Source: Mycolicibacterium grossiae
Lineage (GTDB): Bacteria; Actinomycetota; Actinomycetes; Mycobacteriales; Mycobacteriaceae
Reading direction: 5' to 3'
Assembly (NCBI RefSeq): GCF_008329645.1
Contig: NZ_CP043474.1
Coordinates: forward strand, 1,364,001 to 1,428,000
DNA length: 64,000 bases
The notes under the pieces are model-generated. The model saw only the letters and a list, made by a program, of their open reading frames with translations, was not told the origin of the DNA and made no database searches. Position 1 is the first letter of the stretch; each line of letters starts with the position of its first letter. Below are positions 26,596-35,479 of the stretch, piece after piece. A program made the position numbers and the translations under genes.

Positions 26596-27846
26596 ATGCT
26601 CCTGCCCGTCCCGGCCGCCGGTGAGCCGGACGTCCGCTCCTGGGTGGCCGATCATCTGGGCGATCTCACGACGCAGGCAGCCAAGCCAGTTGATCCGCCG
26701 CTGCGGGGTGGCCAGACGTCGGCCGACGCAGCGCTTTGGGCGTTCGACGTCGCCGGCTACGCCCGGCGCCGCAACGAGGTGTGGCCACCGCAGCGCCGCG
26801 GCGCATCCGGACTCTCGCCGTACATCCGGCACGGCCTGCTCACCTTGCGGGAGGTCTGGGACCACGTCGGCTCCGGGCCTCCGCGCGACACCGCGAAGTT
26901 CCGAGACGAACTGCGCTGGCAGGAGTACGCCCGCCACCTGTACGCCCGCGTCGGCGACGCGTCGGCGGAATCGCTGCGGTACAACGTGGTCGAGCGCAGC
27001 GAGCCCGTCGGCGACCCGTGGGTCAGCGAGGCGAAGTGCCTGGACCTGTGCTGGGAGGAACTCGCGGGCGGCTGGCTGACCAACCAGACTCGGATGTGGC
27101 TGGCATCGCACTGGACGGTCCGCGAGAACCACGGGTGGCGCGACGGCGAGGACCTCATGTTTCGCCATCTGCTGGACGGCTCCCGAGCAGCGAACCGGCT
27201 CGGCTGGCAGTGGACGGTGGGGGCGCTGACGGGGAAGGCCTACGGGTTCTCCCGCTGGCAGGTGGAGAAGCGGGCGCCCGGACTCTGCACGACCTGCCCG
27301 CTGGAGCGCCACTGTCCCATCGAGCACTGGCCCACGGTTTCGGAGCGTGAGCCACGGGCGATGCCGAATCCCCACCTGCGCCGCGACGACGATCCGGAAT
27401 CGACCGCCGGCCCGTCGACGCCACGGCACACCGCGGAAGCCGAGGCGGTGTGGATGACCGCCGAGAGCCTCAGCGACCGGGATCCGGCGGCCGCCTCCCA
27501 CCCCGAACTGCCGGTGATCTTCGTCTTCGACGAGCCGCTTCTGCGTCGGCTGCAGTTGTCGGTGAATCGGCTGGCCTTCCTCGCCGAGTCGCTGGCCGAC
27601 CTCGCCACCCGCCGCGAGGTGCGGGTGCACCGCGGCGATCCCGTGGAGGTGCTGCAGGGAATCGCGCTGGCGACGACGTTCGCGCCGGTTCCGGGCTGGC
27701 GGCGGCGCGCTGCCCGCCTCGACGTGGCTGCGCTGCATCCGTGGCCCTGGCTCGAGCGACCCCGGTCGGGTCCGGTCGGCTCATTTACCGCGTGGGCCGG
27801 AAGCGCGCGCCCCGCCCGCCGGGGTGGAACGAGAACGCGACGCTGA
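26596..27846 (+). CDS. photolyase/cryptochrome-like flavoprotein with reversed domain order
   Basis: Protein of 416 residues related to DNA photolyases. The FAD-binding helical domain comes first (about 40-250): SGLSPYIRHGLLTLREVW, RDELRWQEYARHLY, GWLTNQTRMWLASHW and HLLDGSRAANRLGWQW match the FAD_binding_7 pattern. The alpha/beta antenna-type domain comes last (about 281-400): AVWMTAESLSDRDPA, then VIFVFDEPLLRRLQLS and GDPVEVL. In normal photolyases the antenna domain is N-terminal. A C-x2-C-x5-C set (C231, C234, C240) with C148/C152 could bind a metal or Fe-S cluster. The ATG follows a CACTCGAGTG palindrome (26586-26595). Repair versus signalling role is open. Confidence 0.75.
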   Translation: MLLPVPAAGEPDVRSWVADHLGDLTTQAAKPVDPPLRGGQTSADAALWAFDVAGYARRRNEVWPPQRRGASGLSPYIRHGLLTLREVWDHVGSGPPRDTAKFRDELRWQEYARHLYARVGDASAESLRYNVVERSEPVGDPWVSEAKCLDLCWEELAGGWLTNQTRMWLASHWTVRENHGWRDGEDLMFRHLLDGSRAANRLGWQWTVGALTGKAYGFSRWQVEKRAPGLCTTCPLERHCPIEHWPTVSEREPRAMPNPHLRRDDDPESTAGPSTPRHTAEAEAVWMTAESLSDRDPAAASHPELPVIFVFDEPLLRRLQLSVNRLAFLAESLADLATRREVRVHRGDPVEVLQGIALATTFAPVPGWRRRAARLDVAALHPWPWLERPRSGPVGSFTAWAGSARPARRGGTRTRR

Positions 27847-27913
27847 CACCGGCTCGCCTCATCGAACGTCGCCACGACGCAAGCCGTCCGCGCCATCCCG
27901 CAGGGCGATTTAG

Positions 27914-28282
27914 CTAGGTGTGACCCAGACTCGGCCGGTAGTCGGACACCTCGGACTCCGCAGCGAGCAACGCACGCAATTCGCCCTCCTGCTGGGCAAC
28001 GAACACACCCATCACTTGGCGGCACACCTCCGGCACGCTCACCCCACGCATATCAGCAATGCGCTTCAAACCGACGAGCATCGACGTGGACACGTGGAAC
28101 TGCACGGCGAACTGGCCACATGAGCCGTCCTCGGGCAGCGACCCCGGACCCACCACCGTGGGGTCATCCGTCCCGAACTCGTCCATCTCGTAACGACGCG
28201 CCCGCTCGACGACCCCACCACTGGCCTCGCCGGCAGCGCGGTCGGTGGAGTCCCGGAACTCCTCGTGGCTGAACAGACCCAT
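27914..28282 (-). CDS. hypothetical protein
   Basis: Unrecognised 122-residue protein. From the ATG at 28282 (GGGCGGA just upstream) it begins MGLFSHEEFRDSTDRAAGE. It has a charged N-terminal half and a predicted helical C-terminal half (QFHVSTSMLVGLKRIADMRG..., about 75-110) that could be a small helical DNA- or protein-binding fold. There is no signal peptide or transmembrane helix. It sits at the start of the accessory region after dnaB, isolated on the minus strand. Confidence 0.55.
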   Translation of the reverse strand: MGLFSHEEFRDSTDRAAGEASGGVVERARRYEMDEFGTDDPTVVGPGSLPEDGSCGQFAVQFHVSTSMLVGLKRIADMRGVSVPEVCRQVMGVFVAQQEGELRALLAAESEVSDYRPSLGHT

Positions 28283-28512
28283 TCCGCCCACGTTAGACCT
28301 CGCGGAACGTCCAAGCGGCCACCTGAGCGGCGGCGACGACTCCTGCATGCACTGCCGGCTACACCTGCGACCACGAAAGGCTCACTCGGACTTCACATGA
28401 CGATGAACACCGCCCGCCGCACCCGCCGTCTCGCCGACGCACTACTGGCGTGCTGATCGAGCGTGCGGTGACGGACGTCGACGCGACGGTATGGACGTGT
28501 TAGCGTCCGGCC

Positions 28513-28830
28513 ATGTTCGACCGGCGGATCTACCGGGACCCTCCGGTTGCCCTGACCTTCACTCAGATGCGTGCTGCTGAGCGGGCCGCCGAGCGGGCCG
28601 CCCGCGATGCTCGTCAATCGCTGCGCACCGCTCGTGGCCAGTACAAGCGTTATCGAGCCGAGGCCGGCGACATCTACCTGGATTGGCCGCGCTGGCATGA
28701 GGGTTATCTTCGCGAGTACCGGAAGAGTGGCGGCTTGGGCGGCGGCGGGACGAAGTCCTCCGTCTCGACATCACCGACGACGCGTCCGTGGCGGCCGCGG
28801 CCGAACGGGCCGGTGACGTCGACGTACTGA
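28513..28830 (+). CDS. small charged hypothetical protein with foreign 3' end
   Basis: Open frame of 105 residues starting MFDRRIYRDPPVAL, followed by a helix rich in Ala, Arg and Glu (about 17-50) and the segment IYLDWPRWHEGYLREYRKSGG. I do not recognise it. A TAGCGT -10-like element (28500-28505) lies seven bases before the ATG, so the mRNA may be leaderless. After about residue 78 the reading runs, in the wrong frame, through DNA that encodes the body of an SDR, so its natural C-terminus was probably lost at the same junction that beheaded the SDR. Confidence 0.5.
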   Translation: MFDRRIYRDPPVALTFTQMRAAERAAERAARDARQSLRTARGQYKRYRAEAGDIYLDWPRWHEGYLREYRKSGGLGGGGTKSSVSTSPTTRPWRPRPNGPVTSTY

Positions 28831-29324
28831 TCAACAATGCCGCCGACACCGCCGGCGGCAACCTGGTGAGCGGTGACCTCCGCGCCATCCGCTCGACGAT
28901 GGACTCGAACTACTACGGCACGTTGGCGATGATCCGAGCGTTCGCGCCGATCCTGGCTCGCAACGGTGGCGGAGCCATCCTCAACGTCCTGTCGGCAGTG
29001 GCCTGGCAGACGGTCGACGGCAACACCGCCTACGCCGCCGCCAAGTCCGCCCAGTGGGGACTGACCAACGGCGTTCGCGTCGAGCTGGCAGGCCAGGGCA
29101 CCCAGGTCACCGCTCTGGTCCCGGGTCTGGTGGGCACGGACACGCTCTACGCATTCGCCGAGCGGCAGGGCATCGAACTGCCGTCCGACGCGGTGATCGA
29201 CCCGGCCGAGCTGGTCCGGTTGGCCCTCGACGGTCTGGAAGCCGGCGACGTCGAGGTTCTCGATCCGCTGAGCGCGGCGGCGAAGGCGACGCTGACCGGC
29301 CCTCCACGGGCGCTGTCGCTCTGA
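28746..29324 (+). pseudogene. SDR oxidoreductase remnant lacking its N-terminus
   Basis: Clear short-chain dehydrogenase sequence that begins abruptly in the third beta strand: RDEVLRLDITDDASV, then DVDVLINNAAD, a catalytic serine segment and YAAAKSAQWGL with Tyr/Lys. The first 45-50 residues, including the TGxxxGxG nucleotide site, are absent. No start codon precedes the homology in this frame; the first possible start (GTG at 28788) is internal. It cannot bind cofactor in the normal way. The XRE regulator downstream was probably its partner. Confidence 0.75.
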
Positions 29325-29467
29325 CACGTCGCTGGACGCCGCCGCGGCGTCCGTGATCGGGAACACCGTCCGCCCGGCCGGGGTTGTGTCTGCCGGGCGA
29401 GTCCGACGATGGTGGGACCGCTGAGTTCGGCACGAGCAGCCGCAAGAGTCCGATGAGGATGGGGGCC

Positions 29468-30304
29468 ATGGCAGATCGATCGGCGGACCTCGCATCGTTT
29501 CTGCGGGCGAGGCGTGCAGCGGTGACGCCTCGGGAGGCCGGCCTCGTCCCCGGTGACGGTCGGCGCGTTCGGGGCCTGCGGCGCGAGGAACTCGCCCTTC
29601 TCTCCGGGCTGAGCACCGACTACTACCGACGGCTCGAGCAGGGCCGGGAGCGCCGGCCGTCCGTACAGGTGCTTCGTGCGCTCGCCCGCGCGCTGCAGTT
29701 GGATGCGCACGCGACTGCCTACCTCGTCTCGCTCGTCCATCCCGCCCCCTTCGCGCTGCCAACTCACGGGACCGCGGTCTCGCCGGGAGTTCGAGTCCTC
29801 CTCGACTCCGGCTTGCGGGTCCCGGCCCTCGTCGTCGACCCCGCCCTGAACATCCTCGCGATCAACGCCCTTGGGCAGGCGATGTACAGCGGGTTCTGCA
29901 ACACGGACAACATCGCGCGCATGGTGTTCCTCGATCCCGCGGCCGGAGACTTCTACACGGAGTGGAACCAGGTAGCCACTCAGGTCGTCGGCAACCTCCG
30001 TTCCGGCCTCACCCGATTTCCGAACGACGACCGCGTCGCCGAGGTGGTCGGCGAGATCTCCGCGGCCAGTCCCGTATTCGCCGACCTGTGGGCGACCCAC
30101 CACGTCCGTCCGCGCACCAGCGAGGACAAGGTGTTCCATCATCCGCACGCCGGTGAGTTACGCCTGCACTTCGAGGCGCTCGAGGTGGCGGATGCGCCCG
30201 ATCAGCGGCTGCTCGTCTACAGCCCGCCCGAGAACGGGCCGACTGCCGACGCGGTCACTCTGCTGACATCGCTCACGACGGCTTCCGCGCCGTCCTCGCG
30301 GTGA
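29468..30304 (+). CDS. XRE-family regulator with MmyB-like ligand domain
   Basis: Transcription regulator of 278 residues. The N-terminal helix-turn-helix (about 35-75) contains RGLRREELALLSGLSTDYYRRLEQGRERRPS, a hallmark of this family in actinobacteria. The rest (about 105-270) is an MmyB-like PAS-type ligand domain. Such regulators usually control an adjacent SDR; here the adjacent SDR is a remnant, so the target may be lost. The ATG at 29468 is chosen because GAGG precedes it at nine bases. Its stop is one base from that of the convergent aldo/keto reductase gene. Confidence 0.9.
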   Translation: MADRSADLASFLRARRAAVTPREAGLVPGDGRRVRGLRREELALLSGLSTDYYRRLEQGRERRPSVQVLRALARALQLDAHATAYLVSLVHPAPFALPTHGTAVSPGVRVLLDSGLRVPALVVDPALNILAINALGQAMYSGFCNTDNIARMVFLDPAAGDFYTEWNQVATQVVGNLRSGLTRFPNDDRVAEVVGEISAASPVFADLWATHHVRPRTSEDKVFHHPHAGELRLHFEALEVADAPDQRLLVYSPPENGPTADAVTLLTSLTTASAPSSR

Positions 30305-30305
30305 C

Positions 30306-31196
30306 TCAACTGCCTGCCGCGCTCAGTTGAGCGAGTTCTTGCGGTGTCAGCCGCACCTCAGCCGCAGCGAGGTTCTCCTCGAGATGCGTGCGGCGCGACG
30401 TACCGGGAATGGGCAGCATCGCCGGGGAGAGATGCAACAACCAGGCGATCGCCACCTGACCCACACTGCACTGGTGTGCTTGGGCGACGTCGGCCAGCGC
30501 CTGGTGTGCTGAGGCGAGCCCGCCTTGGGCCACCGGCGCCCATGGGATGAACGCGAGCCCGTCGCGTTCGCACACCGCCAGCATGTCCTCGGCGCTCCGG
30601 TCGATGACGTTGAACCGACTCTGGACACTGACGATGTCGGCGATCTGCCGCGCCTCGTCGAGCTGCGCCACCGTGCACTGCGACATGCCGATCGCGCGGA
30701 TCTTACCCTCGTCCTGAAGTGCCTTCAGCTCACCGATCTGGTCTGCCAGCGGCACTTGGGGATCCACCCGATGCAGCTGCAGGAGATCGATCTGGTCGAG
30801 CCCCAAGCGGCGCAGGCTCATCAATACCTGCTGTCGCAGGTATTCGGGTCGACCGACCGGCGGCCACGCCGCAGGGCCGAGGCGTTTCGGCCCGGAGTCG
30901 GTATCGATGACATCGGGCCCGTTTCGGGTCAAGCCCGCCTTCGTGGCGATCAGGACGTCGTCGGGGTACGGATGCAGCGCCTCGTGCAGGATTTCCTCGG
31001 CGACGTGCGGGCCATAGGAATCCGCGGTGTCGATGAACTGCACGCCGAGGTCGACCGCCCGACGGGCCACGGCGATGCACTCGTCGCGGTCCTCGGGCTC
31101 ACCCCAGATCCCACGGCCCGTGAATCTCATCGATCCGAAACCCAGTCGCGACACCGCCTTTCCGGCGATCTCGATCGTCTTCGGTAGGTCCACCAT
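30306..31196 (-). CDS. aldo/keto reductase
   Basis: NADPH-type aldo/keto reductase of 296 residues. The catalytic tetrad is D56 and Y61 (FIDTADSYGP), K86 (IATKAGL) and H142 (LLQLHRVDP). C-terminal cofactor motifs (LPIPGTSRRTHLEEN) are in place. The GTG at 31211 is less likely than the ATG at 31196, which has GTGGAG upstream. The substrate is unknown. It converges on the XRE regulator gene with a one-base gap. Confidence 0.92.
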   Translation of the reverse strand: MVDLPKTIEIAGKAVSRLGFGSMRFTGRGIWGEPEDRDECIAVARRAVDLGVQFIDTADSYGPHVAEEILHEALHPYPDDVLIATKAGLTRNGPDVIDTDSGPKRLGPAAWPPVGRPEYLRQQVLMSLRRLGLDQIDLLQLHRVDPQVPLADQIGELKALQDEGKIRAIGMSQCTVAQLDEARQIADIVSVQSRFNVIDRSAEDMLAVCERDGLAFIPWAPVAQGGLASAHQALADVAQAHQCSVGQVAIAWLLHLSPAMLPIPGTSRRTHLEENLAAAEVRLTPQELAQLSAAGS

Positions 31197-31353
31197 GTCG
31201 ATCAACTCCACTCCACTATCCGATGTGGTCCATCGCTACGTCGTGCTGCTGGGCCTTCCAGCGCCACATCGACGACGCTAGGTGCCTTCCCATGAACCGG
31301 AGGGGCAGCGCTACACCCCCTCAGCGCGGGAATGCCGACCCGCGGGCGACGCG

Positions 31354-32262
31354 TCATGCGGAGGCGGCCCGAGCGGCGGCGTCGAATTCGCAGAACATCC
31401 TGGTGAAGTACTCCGGCTGCTCCTCGGCCACCCAGTGGCCGCACTTCGGGACCAGGTGTTCCGTCACCGAATGAGCGACCTCTTCGCACATCGCCCGGAA
31501 GTGTGCTGCGAGAGGGTTGGCGGCACCTCCGGACGCCAGCACGGGGATCGTGAGCTTGCCGTGCCGGAGGAGGGCGGTGCGATTGTCGTCGGCGTCGTCG
31601 TCGAGTTGCCGATAGATCTCGCACATGGCCCGGATGGCCCCTGGGGCTTCGTACGCGCGGGCGTACACGTCGACGTCGTCGTTGGAGATGGCATCCGGTT
31701 GATGGGTCAAGTCGTCGAAGAACCGGTTGACGTACCAACGTTCACGTCCATGCACGAGGTAGACGGCGATGTCGGGGTTGGCGTGAAACGAGAACTGCCA
31801 CGCCGACTTCTGCGCCACGCGCCAGTGGTAGTAGGCGGTACCCGGAAGCGGAGCTTCCATGAACGTCGCGCTCACCACGTCGTCGCGGTACCGCAGTGCG
31901 TAACTCAGCGCCAACGTCGACCCGAGATCGTGGCCGACGAGGGAGATGGGCTCCGCCACACCGAGGTGCTCGCGGACCAACGTGTGGATGTCACCGGCCA
32001 TGGTCCACTTGTCGTACCCGTCGCGGGGTTTGTCGGACGCGCCGGCACCGCGATAGTCGGGCATGATCACCCGGTAGCCGGCGGCGGCGAGTGGCCTCGC
32101 GACCTTGCGCCACTCGTAGCGCGTTTGCGGGGCGCCGTGCAGCAGCACGACGGTCTTGGTGGGGTCGGGTGGAGCGACGACCGTGTAGCCGATCCGTACC
32201 GAGTCGTCCGGGTCGACCACGGCTCTCCCGTGGTGAACGTCGACCTCGCGCGATGTCGTCAT
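31354..32262 (-). CDS. alpha/beta hydrolase, epoxide hydrolase-like
   Basis: Alpha/beta hydrolase of 302 residues. The nucleophile elbow reads GHDLGS with Asp112 rather than Ser, typical of epoxide hydrolases and haloalkane dehalogenases. HGAPQ (42-46) forms the oxyanion region, followed by a cap domain with several Tyr and Trp, and the C-terminal CGHWVAEEQPE supplies the histidine. The ATG follows GCGAGG. No signal peptide is present. I cannot tell epoxide hydrolase from dehalogenase by eye. Confidence 0.88.
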   Translation of the reverse strand: MTTSREVDVHHGRAVVDPDDSVRIGYTVVAPPDPTKTVVLLHGAPQTRYEWRKVARPLAAAGYRVIMPDYRGAGASDKPRDGYDKWTMAGDIHTLVREHLGVAEPISLVGHDLGSTLALSYALRYRDDVVSATFMEAPLPGTAYYHWRVAQKSAWQFSFHANPDIAVYLVHGRERWYVNRFFDDLTHQPDAISNDDVDVYARAYEAPGAIRAMCEIYRQLDDDADDNRTALLRHGKLTIPVLASGGAANPLAAHFRAMCEEVAHSVTEHLVPKCGHWVAEEQPEYFTRMFCEFDAAARAASA

Positions 32263-32424
32263 GTCCTCGCCTTTCCGTGGGCGTGCCCCGTCGGCCAGTG
32301 TGGGCCCGCGGTACGCAGGAAGGGGGGTCGAGTGGCGGCCCCCCGGCACCACGCCAGTACCCCCAGGCCGCCCGCCGATCCGACGGCGCCACCACGATCG
32401 AATCGCCCGCGGCGGCGGGGTCGT

Positions 32425-33114
32425 TCAGCGGCGGGGTGAATCACCCCAGCCCGAGCGGGCCACCACGTCGGCGAATGTGGGTGCCGATGCGCCGTTGACC
32501 AGCTGGTGAACGTGCGCGGGAAAGGAGAACGGCGGAGCCTTCAGCGGATTGGTCCGGATGTCCCGGGCGATCGCCTCGGCGATGGCATACCCCAGGTCGC
32601 GGCGGGGCCATGCGGCGACGACGCGCTCCGCGAAGCCGGCGGGCAGGAGTTCGCGCTGCGCACCGACGACGTCCAGATCGATGCCGCCGTGGCACACGGC
32701 GTGTTCGATACCGAACCGGTGTCCGAGCCCGACGCTGGTGTGCAACGCGATCGATTGCCACACCACGCGCACACGGTCCTCGGGACAACCCCGCTCTCGC
32801 AGGAATCGCGCGGCCGCATCTGCGCCGTCGACCTCGAATCGCTGGTCGCCTCGTCCGTACGCAGTGATGCCGAGGTCGTGGAGGATCGAGGCCAGGAACA
32901 CCGTCTCCTCGTCGTAGTCGACCCCGCCCCGCAGTCCGCGAGCGGCCGCGAGTTCGCGTCCGAACAGGTAGCTCCGGACGCAGTGGCCGTGCAGGAAGGC
33001 CGGCGAGACGTCCTCGGCGAGCGCGAGGGCCGCTGTGCAGATCGCGGAGTCGGGCAGGTTCCAAGCGGCGGCGTCACGGGTGGCGCTCGAGGCGGCGGGA
33101 TCGTGGATGATCAT
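32425..33114 (-). CDS. HD-domain protein, cyanamide hydratase-like
   Basis: Metal-dependent HD-family protein of 229 residues. FLHGHCVRSYLFG (H44) and ILHDLGIT (H79-D80) supply the HD metal ligands. The segment RFEVDGADAAARFLRERG and IALHTSVGLGHRFGIE place it with the cyanamide hydratase (DDI2/DDI3)-like branch found in fungi and many actinobacteria. It may hydrate a nitrile or isonitrile, but cyanamide activity is not assured. The ATG at 33114 starts the recognisable fold; GGAGG lies upstream. It stands alone on the minus strand. Confidence 0.82.
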   Translation of the reverse strand: MIIHDPAASSATRDAAAWNLPDSAICTAALALAEDVSPAFLHGHCVRSYLFGRELAAARGLRGGVDYDEETVFLASILHDLGITAYGRGDQRFEVDGADAAARFLRERGCPEDRVRVVWQSIALHTSVGLGHRFGIEHAVCHGGIDLDVVGAQRELLPAGFAERVVAAWPRRDLGYAIAEAIARDIRTNPLKAPPFSFPAHVHQLVNGASAPTFADVVARSGWGDSPRR

Positions 33115-33256
33115 GCGGCCACGGTGCTCCTCCCTCGCTTGACCCGACAGTGCCTGGTTGGCCACGTGCCGCCGAGATCCCGTCACACCGGCGGTTTCCG
33201 CTCGGGCCGAGCAGAACGGTGGGCGGGCGGGCACCTCCGGTGATGCACTCGCTGCG

Positions 33257-33613
33257 ATGATCCGTCGCAGAGCGCTCATGGTGTGCGTCGCCGCCCTCGG
33301 CTGCCTGGTGGCGGGTACGCCGGTGGCCTCGGCGAAGCCGGCGCCGGAGGTCGAGTACACCTACGACGTCCTCGTGCGTCGGCACTTCGACTTCCCCGGC
33401 AACGACGCGCTCGGCTACGGGTATCGCATCTGTGACGCCGTGGCGCACGCCGTGCCCTACGCCGCGCTGCTGGAGAGGATCAAGGCCGACGTGTCGCCCA
33501 ACGACGAGCAGTCGGCCAATTACGTCGTGTCGAACGCGGTCGACATCCTCTGCCCGGCCCAGGCGTGGGCACTGCGCAACTCCGCGGCGGGTTACCGACC
33601 TCCGCCGGCGTGA
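33257..33613 (+). CDS. secreted DUF732 protein
   Basis: Small exported protein of 118 residues. A signal peptide (1-26, ending VASAKPAP) leads to a mature helical domain with two cysteines (in YRICDA and ILCPAQ) likely joined by a disulfide. The Y-G-YxICD...LCP layout matches DUF732, a family expanded in mycobacteria with unknown function. The ATG at 33257 gives a normal signal sequence. It lies divergent from the HD gene and convergent with the ThDP enzyme gene. Confidence 0.85.
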   Translation: MIRRRALMVCVAALGCLVAGTPVASAKPAPEVEYTYDVLVRRHFDFPGNDALGYGYRICDAVAHAVPYAALLERIKADVSPNDEQSANYVVSNAVDILCPAQAWALRNSAAGYRPPPA

Positions 33614-33670
33614 CCGCGGAGAAGTATTCGAGTCGGAGGCGGCTCGCGTGGGGCCGAGGGCGTCTCCGGT

Positions 33671-35335
33671 TCACGACCAGGATTCGTCCAATTCGCCGAG
33701 CGAGGCGATGAGGGCACTGTTGGCGCGGTAGTCGACCGGGCACGCGATGACGCTGACGGTGTCCGCGGCCAGCGCCTCGCGCAGCGTGGGGAGCAGCTCG
33801 TCGGCGGCGGAGATGCGGTACCCCCGCGCGCCGAAACTCTCGGCGTAGGCGACGAAGTCCGGATTGTCGAAACGGGTGTCGACGTTGTGACCGATCTCCA
33901 GATCCATCTTCCAACTGATGAGGCCGTACGCGTCGTCGACCCAGATGAGAATCACCATCGGCGTGCCGATGCGCAGCGCGGTCTCGATCTCCTGGGAGTT
34001 CATCAGGAAGGACCCGTCACCGGTCGCGACGAGCACCTTAGCCGAGGGCCGTGCGATCTTCGCGGCGATCCCGCCGGGCACCGTCCACGCCATCGTCGAG
34101 AGCCCGTTGGAGATCAGGCAGGTGTTCGGCTCGTAGGTCGGATACAGCCGCGCCATCCACATCTTCAGCGCGCCGGTGTCCACCAGCGCGATGTCGTCGC
34201 GGGCCAGCGCCGCCCGGGTGTCGGCGACGATGCGCGCCGGGGTGAGCGGGAAGCTGTCGTCAGCGCGTCCGCGTTCGAGTTCCTCGGCGAGAAGGCCCCG
34301 AATGCGTTCCTGCCCGGACGAGTACGGCTCGTCGCGGCCGACCGCCTCGGCCACGGCGTCCAGGCACCGCCCGATGTCGGCGTGCAACCCCACGGCGACG
34401 TCGTAGTGGACGTCCACCTCCGCAGGGAAGCGGTGGACGTGGATGATCTTGGTGTCACCCCGCGGGTTGATGCGGACGGGATCGAACTCCTGCAGTTCGT
34501 ACCCCGCCGCCACGATGACGTCGGCCTGGTCGAAGCCGAAGTTGACGTAATCGTGGCGCATGAAGCCCACGGCGCCCAGCGCCAACGGATGGTCGTCCGG
34601 CAGGACGCCCTTGCCGTGGAACGTCGTGGCCACCGGCATGCCGAGGGATTCGGCGAACCGTCGCACCGCCGCCGAGGCGTCGCTGCGGGCGGCGCCATGG
34701 CCGGCGAGCAGGATCGGGTTGCGGGCCGATCGCAGGATCTCCGCGGCCCGCTCCACCTGCGCTGCCGAGGGATCGTCCGGGCGCGGCACGTTGATCCGCA
34801 GCGGGACGGCACCGGCGGGGGCCTCGGCGTCCTCGACGTCCTCGGGCACCGCCAGATACACCGCACCCGGCCGCTCGGTCTGCGCCAGCTTGAACGCCTT
34901 GCGCACCATCTCCGGCACCGAGGCCGGTGTCGCGACCAACGCCGACCACTTGGTCACGGGCGCGAACATCGCAACCAGGTCGACACTCTGGTGCGTCTCC
35001 TTGTAGTTGCGCCGCATTCCCACCTGGGCTGAAAGAGCCACCAGCGGGGTCGAATTCGTGGTCGCGTCGGCGACACCGAGCAGGAGGTTGATCGCGCCGG
35101 GTCCCAGGGTCGCCGAGCACACGCCCGCCTTGCCGGTCAGCCGCCCAAAAACCTCGGCCATGAACGACGCGCCCTGCTCGTGGCGGGTCAGCACGTACTC
35201 GATCGATGATCGCGACAGTGCGTCGACCAAGCGGATGTTCTCCTCGCCGGGGATCCCGAAGACGTGGGTGACGCCCTCGTTCTCGAGGCATTCGACGATC
35301 ATCTCGGCGGTGGTGCGACTGTCCTCGGACACCAC
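33671..35335 (-). CDS. ThDP-dependent enzyme, acetolactate synthase type
   Basis: Thiamine diphosphate enzyme of 554 residues, most like catabolic acetolactate synthase (AlsS), joining two pyruvate to acetolactate with CO2 release. The N-terminal PYR domain has the catalytic glutamate E53 in RHEQGASFMAE. The ThDP-binding motif begins GDGSFLMNSQEIETALR at 439 and ends ILIWVDDAYG, with DD where many enzymes have NN. No regulatory subunit gene is adjacent and the FAD site is not obvious, which also points to AlsS rather than IlvB. Two GTG codons (35335, 35332) are possible starts. It diverges from the cell-wall hydrolase candidate. Confidence 0.85.
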   Translation of the reverse strand: MVSEDSRTTAEMIVECLENEGVTHVFGIPGEENIRLVDALSRSSIEYVLTRHEQGASFMAEVFGRLTGKAGVCSATLGPGAINLLLGVADATTNSTPLVALSAQVGMRRNYKETHQSVDLVAMFAPVTKWSALVATPASVPEMVRKAFKLAQTERPGAVYLAVPEDVEDAEAPAGAVPLRINVPRPDDPSAAQVERAAEILRSARNPILLAGHGAARSDASAAVRRFAESLGMPVATTFHGKGVLPDDHPLALGAVGFMRHDYVNFGFDQADVIVAAGYELQEFDPVRINPRGDTKIIHVHRFPAEVDVHYDVAVGLHADIGRCLDAVAEAVGRDEPYSSGQERIRGLLAEELERGRADDSFPLTPARIVADTRAALARDDIALVDTGALKMWMARLYPTYEPNTCLISNGLSTMAWTVPGGIAAKIARPSAKVLVATGDGSFLMNSQEIETALRIGTPMVILIWVDDAYGLISWKMDLEIGHNVDTRFDNPDFVAYAESFGARGYRISAADELLPTLREALAADTVSVIACPVDYRANSALIASLGELDESWS

Positions 35336-35479
35336 GCGAGCTAACCACAGCGTCCCCGGGGGGAAGCGAAGATGCTCGTGGCTTGGCCGGGTGGACATCG
35401 TCGGACCCAGTTCATAACCTCGACGGGTCGAGGACTCGGGCCCGTGCGGTCCGCGAAGCGAAGGATCGGGACACGACAG

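Noticed and set aside
28397..28456. A 19-codon frame (MTMNTARRTRRLADALLAC) upstream of the 28513 gene
   Set aside because: No ribosome binding site, no homology that I can see, and composition like the surrounding non-coding DNA.
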